From Symbiodinium natans (Eukaryota; Sar; Dinophyceae; Suessiales; Symbiodiniaceae): a stretch of DNA of 42,500 bases. A program made the translations under genes and the position numbers. Positions within the stretch are counted from its first letter, which is position 1. Every line of letters starts with the position of its first letter. Where the stretch lies: contig CAJNDS010002555.1 of assembly GCA_905221605.1 (NCBI GenBank), positions 137,501 to 180,000 on the forward strand, in the 5' to 3' direction. The notes below the pieces were generated by a model. The model was given only the letters and a program-made list of their open reading frames with translations. It had not been told where the DNA came from and did no database searches. Below, in pieces: positions 1 through 11,200 of the stretch.

Positions 1-440
1 CACACAGGGCAGTGCAGGCTTTGTGCACCAGGAGATGACGGTCCCTTCTACGTAGCGGGGGACAGCTTTAGCACACGGGATAAGGGGTCTGGTTCTACTA
101 TTTGCTTAGTAACCCCAGAAGAATGAAAAATAGTAATCCCTCTAGTACCCTTAATAAGGAAGAGTGTTTTGTGTTTTTTTTCGGGGTTCTTAAGAAATTA
201 GTAGGGTTTCAGGGAACGGGCCGAACAAGCCGCATCTTCCCTTCGAAGGCATTTCTTCCTTGCCTTGCCTTTTGAGTCCAAGGTGCGGTCTTCAGCTTCA
301 GGTACAGCTCCATGGACCCAAAGACACCCTGACAGGTTTGGGGCTTAGGGTTTAGGTCGGACATTGCGTGGTGGAGTCCAGCATGTTGTCTGCGTGAAAC
401 CACCCCATGCATGTTGCAAGGGAGATGGGACTAGAAGCAA
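1..440. other. No gene seen
   Basis: Only short open frames occur here and none has recognisable motifs. A few bases near 345-360 resemble a telomere-type unit (gggcttagggtttagg), but no array is formed. Confidence 0.5.
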
Positions 441-677
441 CTAGGGAAACTCGTCAAAGATCCTTCTCAGGAGGAGAGCGGAATTCAGCTTGGTGTTGAG
501 GAAACATCGGAACTCCCATACCAGATCGTTTCTTCTTTTGCGGAGTTCATCTGACATAGAGTGGAGGGCTTGTTTTGCCAGAATATCTGCACGGTTATTG
601 TGGAAGATCTGCCAGAGCTCGGAGAAGTTCCTTGCGTCGTGTAAAGACGCGCGGGCCCACCGCTCCGCTGCGGCCAT
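441..677 (-). pseudogene. Possible RNase H / LINE C-terminal remnant
   Basis: The minus strand is open for 78 codons. It contains a segment reading HNNRADILAKQAL, which resembles the last catalytic block of RNase H domains (N-x-x-A-D-x-x-A-K-x-A), preceded by Trp-rich sequence and followed by a charged helical tail. No other RNase H blocks are visible upstream, so at best this is a fragment of a retroelement or of a cellular RNase H. The match is short and could be chance. No start codon or splice site was chosen with confidence. Confidence 0.28.
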
Positions 678-1040
678 GGGAGGCAGACTACGTCAGGACC
701 CAAATGTCTACTCCGTTACTCTGCTCTACGTGCTGTACCCCTCTACCTTACTCTCTACTCGCGACTCTTGGACCCACGTGCGCCTAAGTCCGTATATCTA
801 CACTACCCCGGGTCTGTCTCCGACCACGGCGGGCCCGCCAGCGGCCAAGCGCTGAAGAAAAGCAAAACAAATGACGAGGCCAGAGCGGTGCAGGCGGGCA
901 TTGAAACCCCCGCGCTTGGATCCAATCTCTTACACCCTAAGTGGCTTCTAGATTCTACGCATCTGTTTATCCTTGAACCGTGAACGACCCGATTGCTGCC
1001 TAACTACAATATAGACACTATGCTCTAGTGTGTTTGCCTA
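678..1040. other. No gene seen
   Basis: GC-rich sequence with overlapping short frames on both strands. I see no motif, repeat or hairpin that I can support. Confidence 0.45.
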
Positions 1041-1490
1041 TCACCCCGCCCGCCTGCTCGTGGAACTGCTCGGAAGCTCTACCGCATCGTCGCCGGGCTG
1101 CTTCCGCTTCTTCGGCGGATCGACCACGGGATAATGTCGGTAGAGCTTCCGAGTGTCCGGGTCCATCCACATCAAAAACTTGTGGAGGCCCCTCCGCTCG
1201 GCCAGCGTCATCTGATACACTCCCTGCTCCATCTCTACCTGCAGGGCCATCGCGTCCCAGAATCCCTCGGGAGGCTCGGTTTCCAATGCGGGCTTGGACC
1301 AAGTCTCCCGGTTGAGCCAGTGACGCGAAGGCTCTGCACGTAGAGGGCCCACACCCTGCAGCTTCAGCTGCGAAAAACTCCGGCCCTCGCGAGTGAACTC
1401 GCTCAGGCACCAATCCGCGTCAACCTCCGTCCGGTCCAGATACCGGGCTGCCTCCACCGGCCCTCCGCGCACCCCGCACTTGTTGCAGAC
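1041..1490 (-). CDS. Probable terminal exon, Cys-rich zinc-binding start
   Basis: The minus-strand frame is open from an acceptor-like CTAAG|G at 1491/1490 to a TGA at 1041, about 149 codons. It begins VCNKCG, a C-x2-C pair, with a further Cys some 20 residues on. The middle is rich in Trp, Arg and Glu, and the end is a basic, Ser-rich tail (PPKKRKQP) that could be a nuclear localisation signal. There is no good ATG near the 5' end, so an upstream exon is expected. Function is not recognised. The composition and GC-rich third positions look like real coding sequence. It could be the last exon of a gene of its own or of the intron-rich gene further right. Confidence 0.4.
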   Translation of the reverse strand, partial: VCNKCGVRGGPVEAARYLDRTEVDADWCLSEFTREGRSFSQLKLQGVGPLRAEPSRHWLNRETWSKPALETEPPEGFWDAMALQVEMEQGVYQMTLAERRGLHKFLMWMDPDTRKLYRHYPVVDPPKKRKQPGDDAVELPSSSTSRRAG

Positions 1491-2185
1491 CTTAGAGTTG
1501 GAGAAGGGGAGGCGGAAAAAAAGAAAGTCTTATACCTTCCTATCGGGCAACTTACATCCTCCAAACCGGAAAACACACCTCCCCAGCCGAACAAGAACCA
1601 AAAAGGAACACCCCGAAAACTAGTCAGAAAGACTTTCTAAAACATGCCCTTCCCGGGCACGAACTGGCTCCACTCGTCCGACCAGGCCGAACCGGTGAAA
1701 GCGTGCATCGTGCCTCGCAACACGGAAGCCGAAATCCTAAACTAAAGAACGCCTCTTAAAAGGTTTATTTCATACAAAGAAGACAAACCACAATCCCGCC
1801 ACGCCCCGCGTCCTGAGCAGCGGGGTGCGCTCGGGTCATCCTCGTGCAGGAGGCTGGGGTCTGCCGGCATACTGCACGGAAGCCCTTGCTCGATCGTCCT
1901 CGGTGCCCGAAAACCCCTTTCCTATCCCCCCTTCTCTAACCGAAAGAAAAGAAGCCCCAGTTGCCACAAGCCCACAAGACCTAATCCAGATGTTCTTCCA
2001 CCGACCAAAAGAGGAGAAAATAAAACAAAACTTAAAACAAAAACCCGCAACGTTTCCCTATCAGCCCGGCGTCGCGGTACGGAAGGCCATAGCGTTCCAA
2101 AGGCGGAGGATGCGGATTGGCTGGGAGTTCGGGCTGTGGGAAGCCGAGAGTGCGCTGCGGAACGATAAATTTTATCCCCGAAGAA
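1491..2185. other. Intergenic or intronic, no gene seen
   Basis: A plus-strand frame stays open from 1825 to 2463, but its composition is repetitive and purine-rich and it runs through the duplicated segment described separately. I do not support it as a gene. Confidence 0.4.
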
Positions 2186-2410
2186 TCCCAAGAGCAGAAT
2201 GCCAGCAACAAGTATTATTCCTAGCAACACACGAAGGGAACGAACGAAACCAGAGACAAGGCGCTCCTCCGAACCGAAACATGAATTGGTCAACACAAGC
2301 AGACACACGTCGACCTGGATTCTACACCAGCAAAAACCCCAAGAGCAGAATGCCAGCAACAAGTATTCCTAAAAACAAACCAAGGGAAACAACGAAAATA
2401 GAGACAAGAC
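2186..2410 (+). repeat. Imperfect direct duplication of about 70 bp
   Basis: The string CCAAGAGCAGAATGCCAGCA occurs near 2187 and again near 2338. Each copy is followed by related sequence: AACAAGTATT, then AACGA-type purine-rich sequence, ending in AGAGACAAG. The two copies are about 150 bp apart and diverged by small indels. The origin is unknown. Confidence 0.7.
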
Positions 2411-3118
2411 AGTCTGATGTTATGACTTCAAAACGTACATTACTCCGTGACCTTCTGTTCTAATTTCGCTTCTACACTGTCTCTAAGACCCCTCACCCGA
2501 AAGGATCATGTTTGTCTTTCCAGGTGAAGGGACTACCCGCCCCAAAGAGAAAACAAGCAAGTAGATGACCAATAGTTGCTCTGCAATACACCGTCCTAAT
2601 TGTGTTTTTAAATGTTTAAAATTGGGTCTTTTCAAGGCCGCCGCCCCTGTAATTATAGTCAGGGATACAATAAAAAATGCGCAGCAACGTGCTTGACTTG
2701 GTTTTGGAATGCCAAACGACCAAAAAAAATTTAACGAAATTCATACCATAATGCTTTAAATTAAACCTCCTCTTTGGGGTCTCTTCCCCGCCCTCGCCCC
2801 GCCCACCCCCCCCCTCCGCCCCGCAGCGACGGCGGGGCAAGACAGAAGGCGGCCTTGCGCCTTCGCGCGGCAGATGTTCCTGTCGCCTTGCGCGCCTTGC
2901 CGCCGGCACCGCTCCTGGCGCTTGGCGGAGGGGCTCCTCCTGCTCCGGCTGGCCGGCTACTCCTCTGACGGTCTTGGCCGTCTTCCTGGAGATCTCAACG
3001 AGATGGGCGGCCGGCGGACGTTCGCGTGACCGACCGACAAACACGACGACCAAGTCGAGGTAGCTAGGGCCGGGCTGGGTGGGATAAGCTCTTCCACAAA
3101 CACCCCCTCTTAAATCAG
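2411..3118. other. No gene seen; GC-skewed block
   Basis: Between about 2785 and 3020 the sequence is very GC-rich with long open frames on both strands, typical of compositional openness. AT-rich sequence lies before it. No domain is recognisable. Confidence 0.4.
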
Positions 3119-3120
3119 CA

Positions 3121-3238
3121 TGTTTAGGGCTTAGGGTTTAGGGTTCAGGGCTTAGGGCTTGGGGTTTAGGGTTTAGGGCTTAGGGTGCAGGGCTTAGGGT
3201 TCAGGGTTCAGGGTTCAGGGTTTAGGGTCTAGGGTTCT
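3121..3238 (+). repeat. Telomere-like TTTAGGG tract
   Basis: About seventeen degenerate units of TTTAGGG, CTTAGGG and TTCAGGG type on the plus strand. The tract is internal, with non-repeat DNA on both sides, so it is an interstitial telomere-like sequence rather than a chromosome end. Confidence 0.9.
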
Positions 3239-3989
3239 TACCAAGTTTTGATGAAGGCTCCGTGCAGAAGGCTTTCAGGGGATGAGGAACCTGTGTGGAA
3301 GACCACCGGCCCGTTATGGCAGAAATCGGCCCCCAACCCGAGCCCAACCAGTCGGCGACATGAGCATCAGCTGCAGCATTCGGAGCATCGGCCACTGGCC
3401 GATGCAAAACCAGCAGCTCCCTATCATTGCCGCTACACCCACACGTGCCCACATGCGGAAAGCATTCCATTCCTGTTCTTAGTCTCTCAAACCGAATGGG
3501 GCCCTAACAGCCTAAAATCCAGACCTGCATCACAGGGGAGAGGTCGCGCTGCACGGGCGAGAAGAGCCTGGGCAAGATGCAGCAAAACATTGGAAGTCCC
3601 CCAAGATCTCAGACTTGGACCCAAGACTCCGAATCACTGCAGCTACTTCGAGGGTGGAGAAGCCCCCCCAAAAAAAACCTCTCCACCACAAAATCTCAAC
3701 AGACTGCTGTCCCGAGGACCCTACACACCGAAGCCCAGCAAAACCAGCAAAACCTCACTCCTACGCCCTCCTCCCCCGCTCTCAACGCGCGAGAACCCCC
3801 TGCTGCGAAAACTGGGGCCGAGATCCAAACCCGGCGCCGGGCTTCGGCTTCTGGAGGGGGTGTCGGCTACTCAAGTTGAGGGTTTGGGGTTTTGGGCTTA
3901 GGGTTTAGCGAGTGCAGACTTTTATGGGATTTACAGGCTACAAGGAGGGTTGTTGAGGGGTTCGGGGTTTTCGGCATTCATCCCAACCT
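3239..3989. other. Unique DNA between telomere-like tracts, no firm gene
   Basis: Several open frames overlap here. A short GC3-rich stretch near 3545-3590 on the plus strand could be an exon, but it has no acceptable donor. I cannot support a gene. Confidence 0.35.
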
Positions 3990-4058
3990 TCACAGAAGAG
4001 AGAAGAGTGTGCACAGAGCCCCCAGCAGAAAGAGAACGAAGATCGTGGTCAGGCTGAC
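3990..4058 (-). CDS. Possible terminal exon with a membrane helix
   Basis: After an acceptor-like GAGCCAG, the minus strand reads 22 codons that are almost all hydrophobic (TTIFVLFLLGALCTLFSLL) and then TGA. It could be the last transmembrane exon of the gene modelled at 5217-12861. The phase after the exon at 5217-5284 does not match directly, so at least one exon between them would be missing. An alternative reading in another frame has poorer codon composition. Confidence 0.3.
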   Translation of the reverse strand, partial: VSLTTIFVLFLLGALCTLFSLL

Positions 4059-4077
4059 CTGGCTCCGTCTCCACATA

Positions 4078-4135
4078 AGGGTTTAGGGTTCAGGGTTTAG
4101 GGTTTAGGGTTCCGGGTTTAGGGTTTAGGGTTTAG
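4078..4135 (+). repeat. Telomere-like TTTAGGG tract
   Basis: About eight units on the plus strand, including variants TTCAGGG and TTCCGGG. It lies directly upstream (in minus orientation) of the hydrophobic exon candidate. Confidence 0.9.
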
Positions 4136-4618
4136 AAAACACCCACAAGTGGTCCGCTCCAAAACCCCAAAGTGCGCACCCCGAATTCCTTATAACCTGA
4201 ATGCAACAATGCAGTGGCAAAGTGTTAGGGCTTCGAAAGCTGTGTCAAAGGTCACAATCAAGGCAGAATAATTTAACGGGGTTTGACAACCCATTTGCGA
4301 GGGGATAGCGTATCAAGGCAGCCGGCGCCTGCGTAACGGTGTAGAACACCTTGCCGGCTGCCCACCAACACCCCGCGGAGGCTCCAGGGTTTTACAGGCG
4401 GAGGGCTCTCCGGGGTTTGTTGCGCTTCTGCCTTCCGGGTGTTAAGAGCTCCCAGGAAAGCTTCAAGCCAACCCCGAAACGCCAAACTTGAAATGAAAAA
4501 GCTTTGCATCGAACCTGAAACCTTGAACCCTGAACTCCCTGAACCCTGAAGCATGAACCTCTGCCCTGCCCCGGGACTCTGGCTTTCTGCTGCGGGGCTT
4601 GGGTCTTTGGGGGAAAAG

Positions 4619-4716
4619 GGGGGTTTAGGGTTTAGGGTTTAGGGTTTAGGGTTTAGGGTTTAGGGTTTAGGGTTTAGGGTTGGGGGTTTGGGGTTTAGGG
4701 TTTGGGGTTTAGGGTG
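4619..4716 (+). repeat. Telomere-like TTTAGGG tract
   Basis: Nine near-perfect TTTAGGG units followed by TTGGGGG and TTTGGGG variants. Plus orientation, internal. Confidence 0.92.
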
Positions 4717-5216
4717 TGATCTTCCAGGCCGCTGAGCCTCCTTGTGCTTCTGTGCGGCTAAGCTTCACGCCCAAGTTCATCCAGGAAAGCTTCCGAAGCA
4801 CCAAAGCCTCCGCCTCTACGCAAATTCCGACACGTCCGAACTCCTCTGAACCTGCACTTCTCAATCCCCAAACCCCTGCTCTAAACGCTGCACCGGCAAG
4901 CTCCGAAACCGCGACGACTCCGCCAACAAAGGTAAAAACAGCCCTGGCCGAACAGCCCAGGAACACCCAGCACATTCAGAATTCTTGAGGTCGAGACATG
5001 CTGGCCTTGGCTAGTCAGTTTCAAGGCGGTTGCAGGGGCTCTTGCAGGGGCTTCAGAAGGCCTTGAGGGGTCCAAGATGTCTGAGCTTCTGAAGGTTTCA
5101 GGCTGGTCTGCTTCTTTTGTAGCCTTGCGAAGGGTCTATAGCATGTTGGACCCCTAAACCCTAAACCCCTTGACCCTGTGACCATACAAGCCCCCAAAAG
5201 CGGGAGATTCGGCCAC
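4717..5216. other. No firm gene
   Basis: A minus-strand frame across 4715-4800 has good codon composition (for example SWMNLGVKLSRTEAQ) and may be an exon, but I could not find boundaries whose phases join it to its neighbours. Confidence 0.3.
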
Positions 5217-5284
5217 CTGCGGGCAAGATGCTCAAGAACTCCGCCACGTACTTGATCCCCGAGAGGCAGTAGTTGCCCAGGTGC
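5217..5284 (-). CDS. Exon, membrane protein gene model
   Basis: The acceptor is CCAAG at 5285 and the donor GTGGCC follows 5217. The exon begins with one base that completes a Leu codon from the previous exon (6810-6895) and encodes HLGNYCLSGIKYVAEF and a short hydrophobic end. Every third codon position is G or C. It ends in phase 1. The next exon downstream was not identified with confidence. Confidence 0.5.
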
Positions 5285-8200
5285 CTTGGTTAGGGTCTAG
5301 GGTCTGGGTTTCGGGTTTAGGGCTTCTGAGATACCATACTTACTTGGAGGTTCATGGGTAGTGAAAAGTAAGGTTAAGTATGGTAGCTATACTTCTCACC
5401 CCACTTAGGGTACTTATAACCCTATTTATAAGTACCCATGAACCTCCAAGTACAGTTTCGGGATGGGGAGTCGGGTTTGCATTGAGGGCCATGTCTTGTT
5501 GGGGTGGGCAAGCAGAGCAGTCCACTTCCCAAGCGCGCCTGAACCCTAAAGGCCCTAAACCTCCCGCATCATTCTGAGCCTGAAGCCCTGGACACACAAC
5601 AACGCCTTCGGCCCTACCCTGGGGTCGGCACTCGGTGTCTAGTTGGATATTCTTCTCCAGGTGGAACCTTCCGGCGCGGACCAGAACTTCACCAGGCTGT
5701 ATGAGACTGTGGCTTAATGCACGCCCAGCTCGCGATAGCAGACCCTAAACCCTAAACACCCTCACTCCCTTACACATGTGCCACACCCTGGCCTCACCAG
5801 CAGCGCCTGCACCTGCGAAAGAGAAAGTGGGGGGGGGGGGGGGGGCACCTTCAGCCCCAAGCATGAACAGCATTGAAAACCTTTCATACTTTATACCCAA
5901 GAGCCCCAACAAAAGCCTAAGGATTTCAGGCATTTAGGGGCAGGGTTGCGGTTTTCGGCTTTTGTAGGATCTGTCGGATTTAGGCCAAAAACCCTGGGCC
6001 CCCCGAAAAAAAAACCCTTTAAAAGACCGCTCCAGACCTGGGCACTCCGCTTCCTCACGCCCTCCTGGTAGAAACCCAGGTCCTCTGACACGGCCTGGCG
6101 CCACCAAAAGGGTTTAGGGCTTAGGGCTTAGGGGTTTAGGGTTTAGGGTTAGGGGTTTAGGGTTTAGGGCTTAGGGAACCTAAGTCCCAAGCCCGGAACC
6201 TACACGGCAAACCCATCCCCAGGCTCGGGGGCGAGTTCCGGCTCGGTTGTTTTGGCGGGTCAAGGACTCGGAGCGGCCGAAGAAGAGCCAAGAAAAACGC
6301 CCAACGACATCAAACCCCACAACATTTTGGAAAAACAGTCAAACCCTAAACTCCAACTCCTAAACCCTAAACCCTAAACCCCCGAAAGGCGCCCCCGAAG
6401 TTCCCAGAACTTTGAGAGGGTCGCTGGGTGCCCAGAGCTGCCTGGCAATCTTCTCTACCGTTTAGGGGTTTAGGGTTTTAGGGTTTAGGGTTTAGGGTTT
6501 AGGGTTTAGGATTAGGGTTGAGGGTTAAGGGTTTGGGGTTTGGGGTTCAGGGTTTTGGGGTAAGTCCCCGTAATATACCCCTTAGAACCTGAAACCCTAT
6601 AAACCTTCTCAACCCTACATACACCCTATGAACCACCACAAAAAGCCTGAAACACTCGAAACGCGCGCAACCAAAACAAAAAGGTTTAGCGTTGCCATCA
6701 GGGTTCAGGGTTTAGGTTTCAGGGTTTAAGGTTTAGGGTTTAGGGTTTAGGGTTTAGGGTTTCGGGTTTAGAGCTTAGGGTTTAGGGCTTTTGAGAAAAA
6801 AACTCTCACAACAGCGCCGGTTGGACGGAGCCACTCAGCCAGACGATGCGGCCGATGAGCCAGAAGAGTCGACCGGCCAGGAGGATGGTCAGAATCTTGG
6901 GATTGTGGGGTTTTGGGGTTTGGGGTCTAGGGAAAGGGGTTTAGGGTTTAGGGTTTAGGGTTTAAGGTTTAGGGCTTAAGGTTTAGGGCTTAGGGCTTAG
7001 GGCTTAGGGTTTAGGGGTATTTTGGGCTCTAGGGTTTCAGGAGCTCCCCAAAGTGGATAGATTAAATGAGTTACGCGGGGATTTGCTTCTACTTCCCCCT
7101 AATTGAGGGATTCTATCACCTGGATGGAAAGGGTTCAACCTCAAAGAATCGTTCATGGAACTAGACCCTAAGCCCTAAACCCTCCCCCTATAATCAAAAA
7201 AACAACAGGGAAACTCGGTCAGAGACCAAGTTGGCACCCCCGGTAAATGTTTTTTGGAAGCCGCACGTCCACTGCTTCACTCTCCTTGGGAAGGTTTCCG
7301 AAGTTGAGGGCATCCGGGGGGGATTTCCCGAACTATGGGTCCCCTTCATACACCCACCCCCCAGAATACTACAGGTCCTTGTTCTAAGATTCCCAAAAAG
7401 GGCGCCCGTATTTGGGAACGAAACGAAAGACCGTTGGGCGCGCAATCCTGGGCTTCAGGCGATGGAGCAAAGCAGGCAGAGGCGCTTCATCTGAGCAAGG
7501 CGGGGTTTAGGATTCATGGTGGACTCCCGCCCAAAACATGGCGTCTGAGTATGTCAGCAAGGCACTTGGGGCTTAGAGTTCAGGGCTTCGGGCTTTGTCA
7601 GGTTTAAGTTGAAAACCCACCTTGGTCCATCGGGGTCTGGGTTTGCGGAGGTCCCTCAAGCGCAGGGTGGACTTTGGGAGCAGGACTCCATCACCATCTC
7701 GGGCCGCGGCCACCTCGTTGAGCTCTACCCTGCCTTGGCCTTGGCAGGAACCCCCAAAACCTCTAAACCCCTAAACCCTAAACCCTAAACCCTAGACCCT
7801 AAACCCTAAACCCTAAACCCTACACCCTACATGTTGGAAACTGCCTCTTCTGAGCCCCAGTTGCGGGCCACGCTCTCGGCGTAGTCGCCATAGGCCACGC
7901 CCTGGTCAGGCTCGTCCCATGGACTCAAGGTTTAGGGTTTAGGGTTTAGGGTTTAGGGTTTAGGGTTTAGGGTTTAGGGTTTAGGGTTTAGGGTTTAGGG
8001 TTTAGGGTTTAGGGTTTAGGGTTTTAGGGTTTTAGGGTTTCGGGTTTAAGGGTTTAGGGTTTTAGGGTTGAGGGTTGAGGGTTGAGGGTTTAGGGTTTAG
8101 GGTTTAGGGTTCAGGGTCTAGGGTTTAGGTTTAGGGTTTAGGGTTTTTCGGGTTTCGGGTTTAGGGTTTAGGGTTTAGGGCTTTAGGGCTTTAGGGTTTA

Positions 8201-11200
8201 GGGTTGAGGGTTGAGGGTTTGGGGCTTGGGGTTGGATTTGGGGGGTGCAGGGGAGAGGTAGTAGGGGACTTAGGGTTCAGGCTTCAGGGTCCAGGGTCTA
8301 GGTTTAGGGCTTAGCGTCAACCCGGAACCCCAAACACTGAGTCCTAACTTGAAACCCCGAAGATCGGGGATCGGCTAGATTTAGGGTGCCGGTTTTTCTG
8401 GGATGTGGTTGTGCCATTGTAACGTCTTGGACAGCACTGGTGGCCATACAAATGAAGGTAACGATTGGCTTCAGCATTCTAAGTAACTTGACTGCGATGT
8501 CTGGGGACTCCAAGACTATAATGGAAACAGACTTTGGCCCCAAAGAACCATACCAGAGACTTTGGGGGCTTGGCCGCCACGCTTACGTGTACCATCTCGA
8601 AATGGCTTCTGAGCTAGCCAATTTCGTGGTGACCAGCACCGCCACGATCAGCGCACACCTATCGCCTACTCTGGTGTCCTGGCAATGCCGTACCTCGGAA
8701 CAAGACAGGCAGACTTTGAGCTCTCTAAAAAAGTGCGTCTAAATGTCGGCGAAATCGAGTCACGGATCAGCAACGTTTCCCGCGCTGATCCACACGCTGT
8801 TCAAGTCGAAGGTTCTAAGGTAGGAAGCTACACGGCTGTCTGTTCAGGCACTGCGCGATGGAGGTACGGTAATCTCAGGCGTGCGATGCGCATGCTTGAC
8901 AGGCTTGCACTTTGCCAGGTGCTCAAGAAGCTTCCACCAGGCCCTGGCATCCAAGCGGTGCCCATTGTGCATGCTCCTGCTTTCGTTGTTGAGGTAGGCA
9001 GAGTTTCGGATGTCGGGATGAAGTCTGGGGCAAGAATCCATGTCCTCATCCAATTCAGCGAACCACGTCACAGGGAAGTTGCCCGGGTTCAGCAAGGCTC
9101 CCCAGTTCCGAACTGAGCGCAAGTCATCCTCATTCCAGGCCCAGAATGCTGGGCCTCCGTACTTCTCGAGATCTGCAACCCCGGACATACGGAGTATGCC
9201 CGCAAAGGTCCTCTTGAAGCACAGGACAAAAAGCACGTTGTCGTGCTTCCTGTATGCATCTTCGAACTCTTTGGTGATGCTCCGGGTGGCAGCCCATCTT
9301 GGGGCTTGCTGCTCAGGCGGCGGCTTGCTGCTGTTCGGGTTATATCCCAAACAGCTTAGGACCAAGCTTGAGTCGGCCGAGCACCTCAAGAGAAACAGGG
9401 CGCTGTTCTCTGCACTTGCAAGCTCACCTAGCGGGGATGGGCCTCGGAGCCGCGCCAGTGACTTGACATGGGTGCATGGCCTGCCGACCCTGATGACAAC
9501 TTTCTCTGGCGGAGACTCGAGGAGCGCGTGCAACGCATCCGAGTCAGACGTGCTCATGTCCGAGTCGCCGACTGCGAGCAGCTGATCGTTTTCCATCACA
9601 CGATCCATCTCGGAGAAGGAGCCATCCCGGTTTAGGAGGTTAGCAACCCAACGGTTGATGGAGAGGGAAGGGTCCTTGACACGACGCTTCAACCATGTCA
9701 TCATTGCATCCTCTCGCAGGATCGAGGGTTGAGTTTCAACCTCAATCAAGCGTTGCCAGAGAGATAAGTCGGCCGCCATGCCAACAGAGGGAGATCAACT
9801 GATTCAGCTTCAAGACCTTCAGTGAACATGTGGGGCCAAGAGCCAAAGGGGCCATCAAGCTTTTAATTCAGCTTCTTAGGGTTTAGGGTTGAGGGTTGAG
9901 GGTCGAGGCTTGAGGGTTTAGGTTTAGGGTCGTGGGCTGAGATTGGCTGAGGGTGAGCTTCGGCCGCAGGAACTCAAACAATGTGCCTTGCGCGTGACGC
10001 GGATGCAGCAGCGGCAGCAGGTCAGCTTGGTGAAGATGAGCAGCAAGGTCCCCCTGTGAATGCTGCGGGATTCTTAATGGCAATGTCAAGGCAGATTTCA
10101 GTGGACAAAACGGCTCTCTGCGACCGATCTCACTACGGATACCTGCAACCATCAAGTCACGATTTATGGGCGAAACGCAGTGCACAGAATGCTTGACAAA
10201 GCAAGACCAGAGTATGCGATCATCAGATACAGCTCTTGTGTGCTGCAAAGCGAAAAGCCCATTCTGACACAAACCCCAATGTTCTCTTGCTGCCCAGCTC
10301 AAATGCGGACGTTAGCGACGCTATACCCTTAAACCTTACCAGAGAGATAGCCGGAGGGCCTAGATGGGTCCAAGAACCCTAAACCCTAAACCCTAAACCC
10401 CTAAACCCCTAAACCCGAAACCCTAAACCCTACCCTAAACCCTAAACCCTAAACCCCAAAGGGTCTTCCCCATCCTCACTGAAAAAGCCCTTGGAAGCGC
10501 GGTGTTTTCTGGGCCCGCGGCTCCAGCACTTCGAGCGTCATCTGCAGGGAGGTTGGGTTTAGGGTTTAGGGTTTAGGGTTTAGGGTTTAGGGTTTAGGGT
10601 TTAGGGTTTAGGGTTTAGGGTTTAGGGTTTAGGGTTTAGGGTTTAGGGCTTAGGGCTTAGGGCTTAGGGCTTAGGGCTTGGGGTTTTGGGTTTTGGGTTT
10701 AGGGGCTGCTGACTGGGCATCCTACAGCTGCGTAGGGAGAACAAGACCCTTGAGGGGCTTCGGAGCGAGTTGCGGCGTTAATCTTCGGACTGCCGGAGCT
10801 GGCTGCCGAGCCATTTTTCTAACTTCAGAGTCGTGCGCGGCCACTCGAGAATTCCTGCAGAGGTCTCACAAAGTGTTTCAAGGATGCAGACGAGAACTCC
10901 GAGAAACAAGCAGAACCAACATCCGGCAACCCGGAACCCAAATCCCTAAACCCCAAACCCTGAACCCTAAACCCCAGCACGCCTGTTTGACAGGCTCAAG
11001 CACCGTGACCAGCAGCAGTGCCATGATGAAGGGGAGCAAGATGTCAGCGAACTGCACCTGGCACAAAGGATGCCCCCAAGTCTGGGAGAAGTAAAGTTTA
11101 GGGCTTAGGGTTCAAGATTTGGGGGTTAGGGTTTAAGGGCTTTGGATTTAAGGGTTTAAGGGTTTAGGGTTTAGGGGTTTTGGGTATAGGATTGTTCCCC

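Noticed and set aside
2616-3053. Basic, Arg/Ala-rich frame resembling a histone or basic nuclear protein
   Set aside because: The resemblance is limited to composition; both strands are open because the segment is about 75% GC, and no histone-fold motif lines up.
5586-5717. Two plus-strand exon candidates (ending RLYETVA and stop)
   Set aside because: Each reads well alone, but their splice phases do not join, and the minus strand offers equally good short exons. Left unannotated.
3121-8240. True chromosome end
   Set aside because: Tracts are internal, degenerate and in both orientations, with coding-like sequence between; not a terminal telomere.
8685-9585. Plus-strand frames opposite the YTH gene
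   Set aside because: They are antisense to a frame with recognisable domain order and have no motifs themselves.
10803-10820. CCGAGCCATTTTT, similar to the start of the spliced leader
   Set aside because: Only the first dozen bases match, with a deletion, and no coding frame follows.
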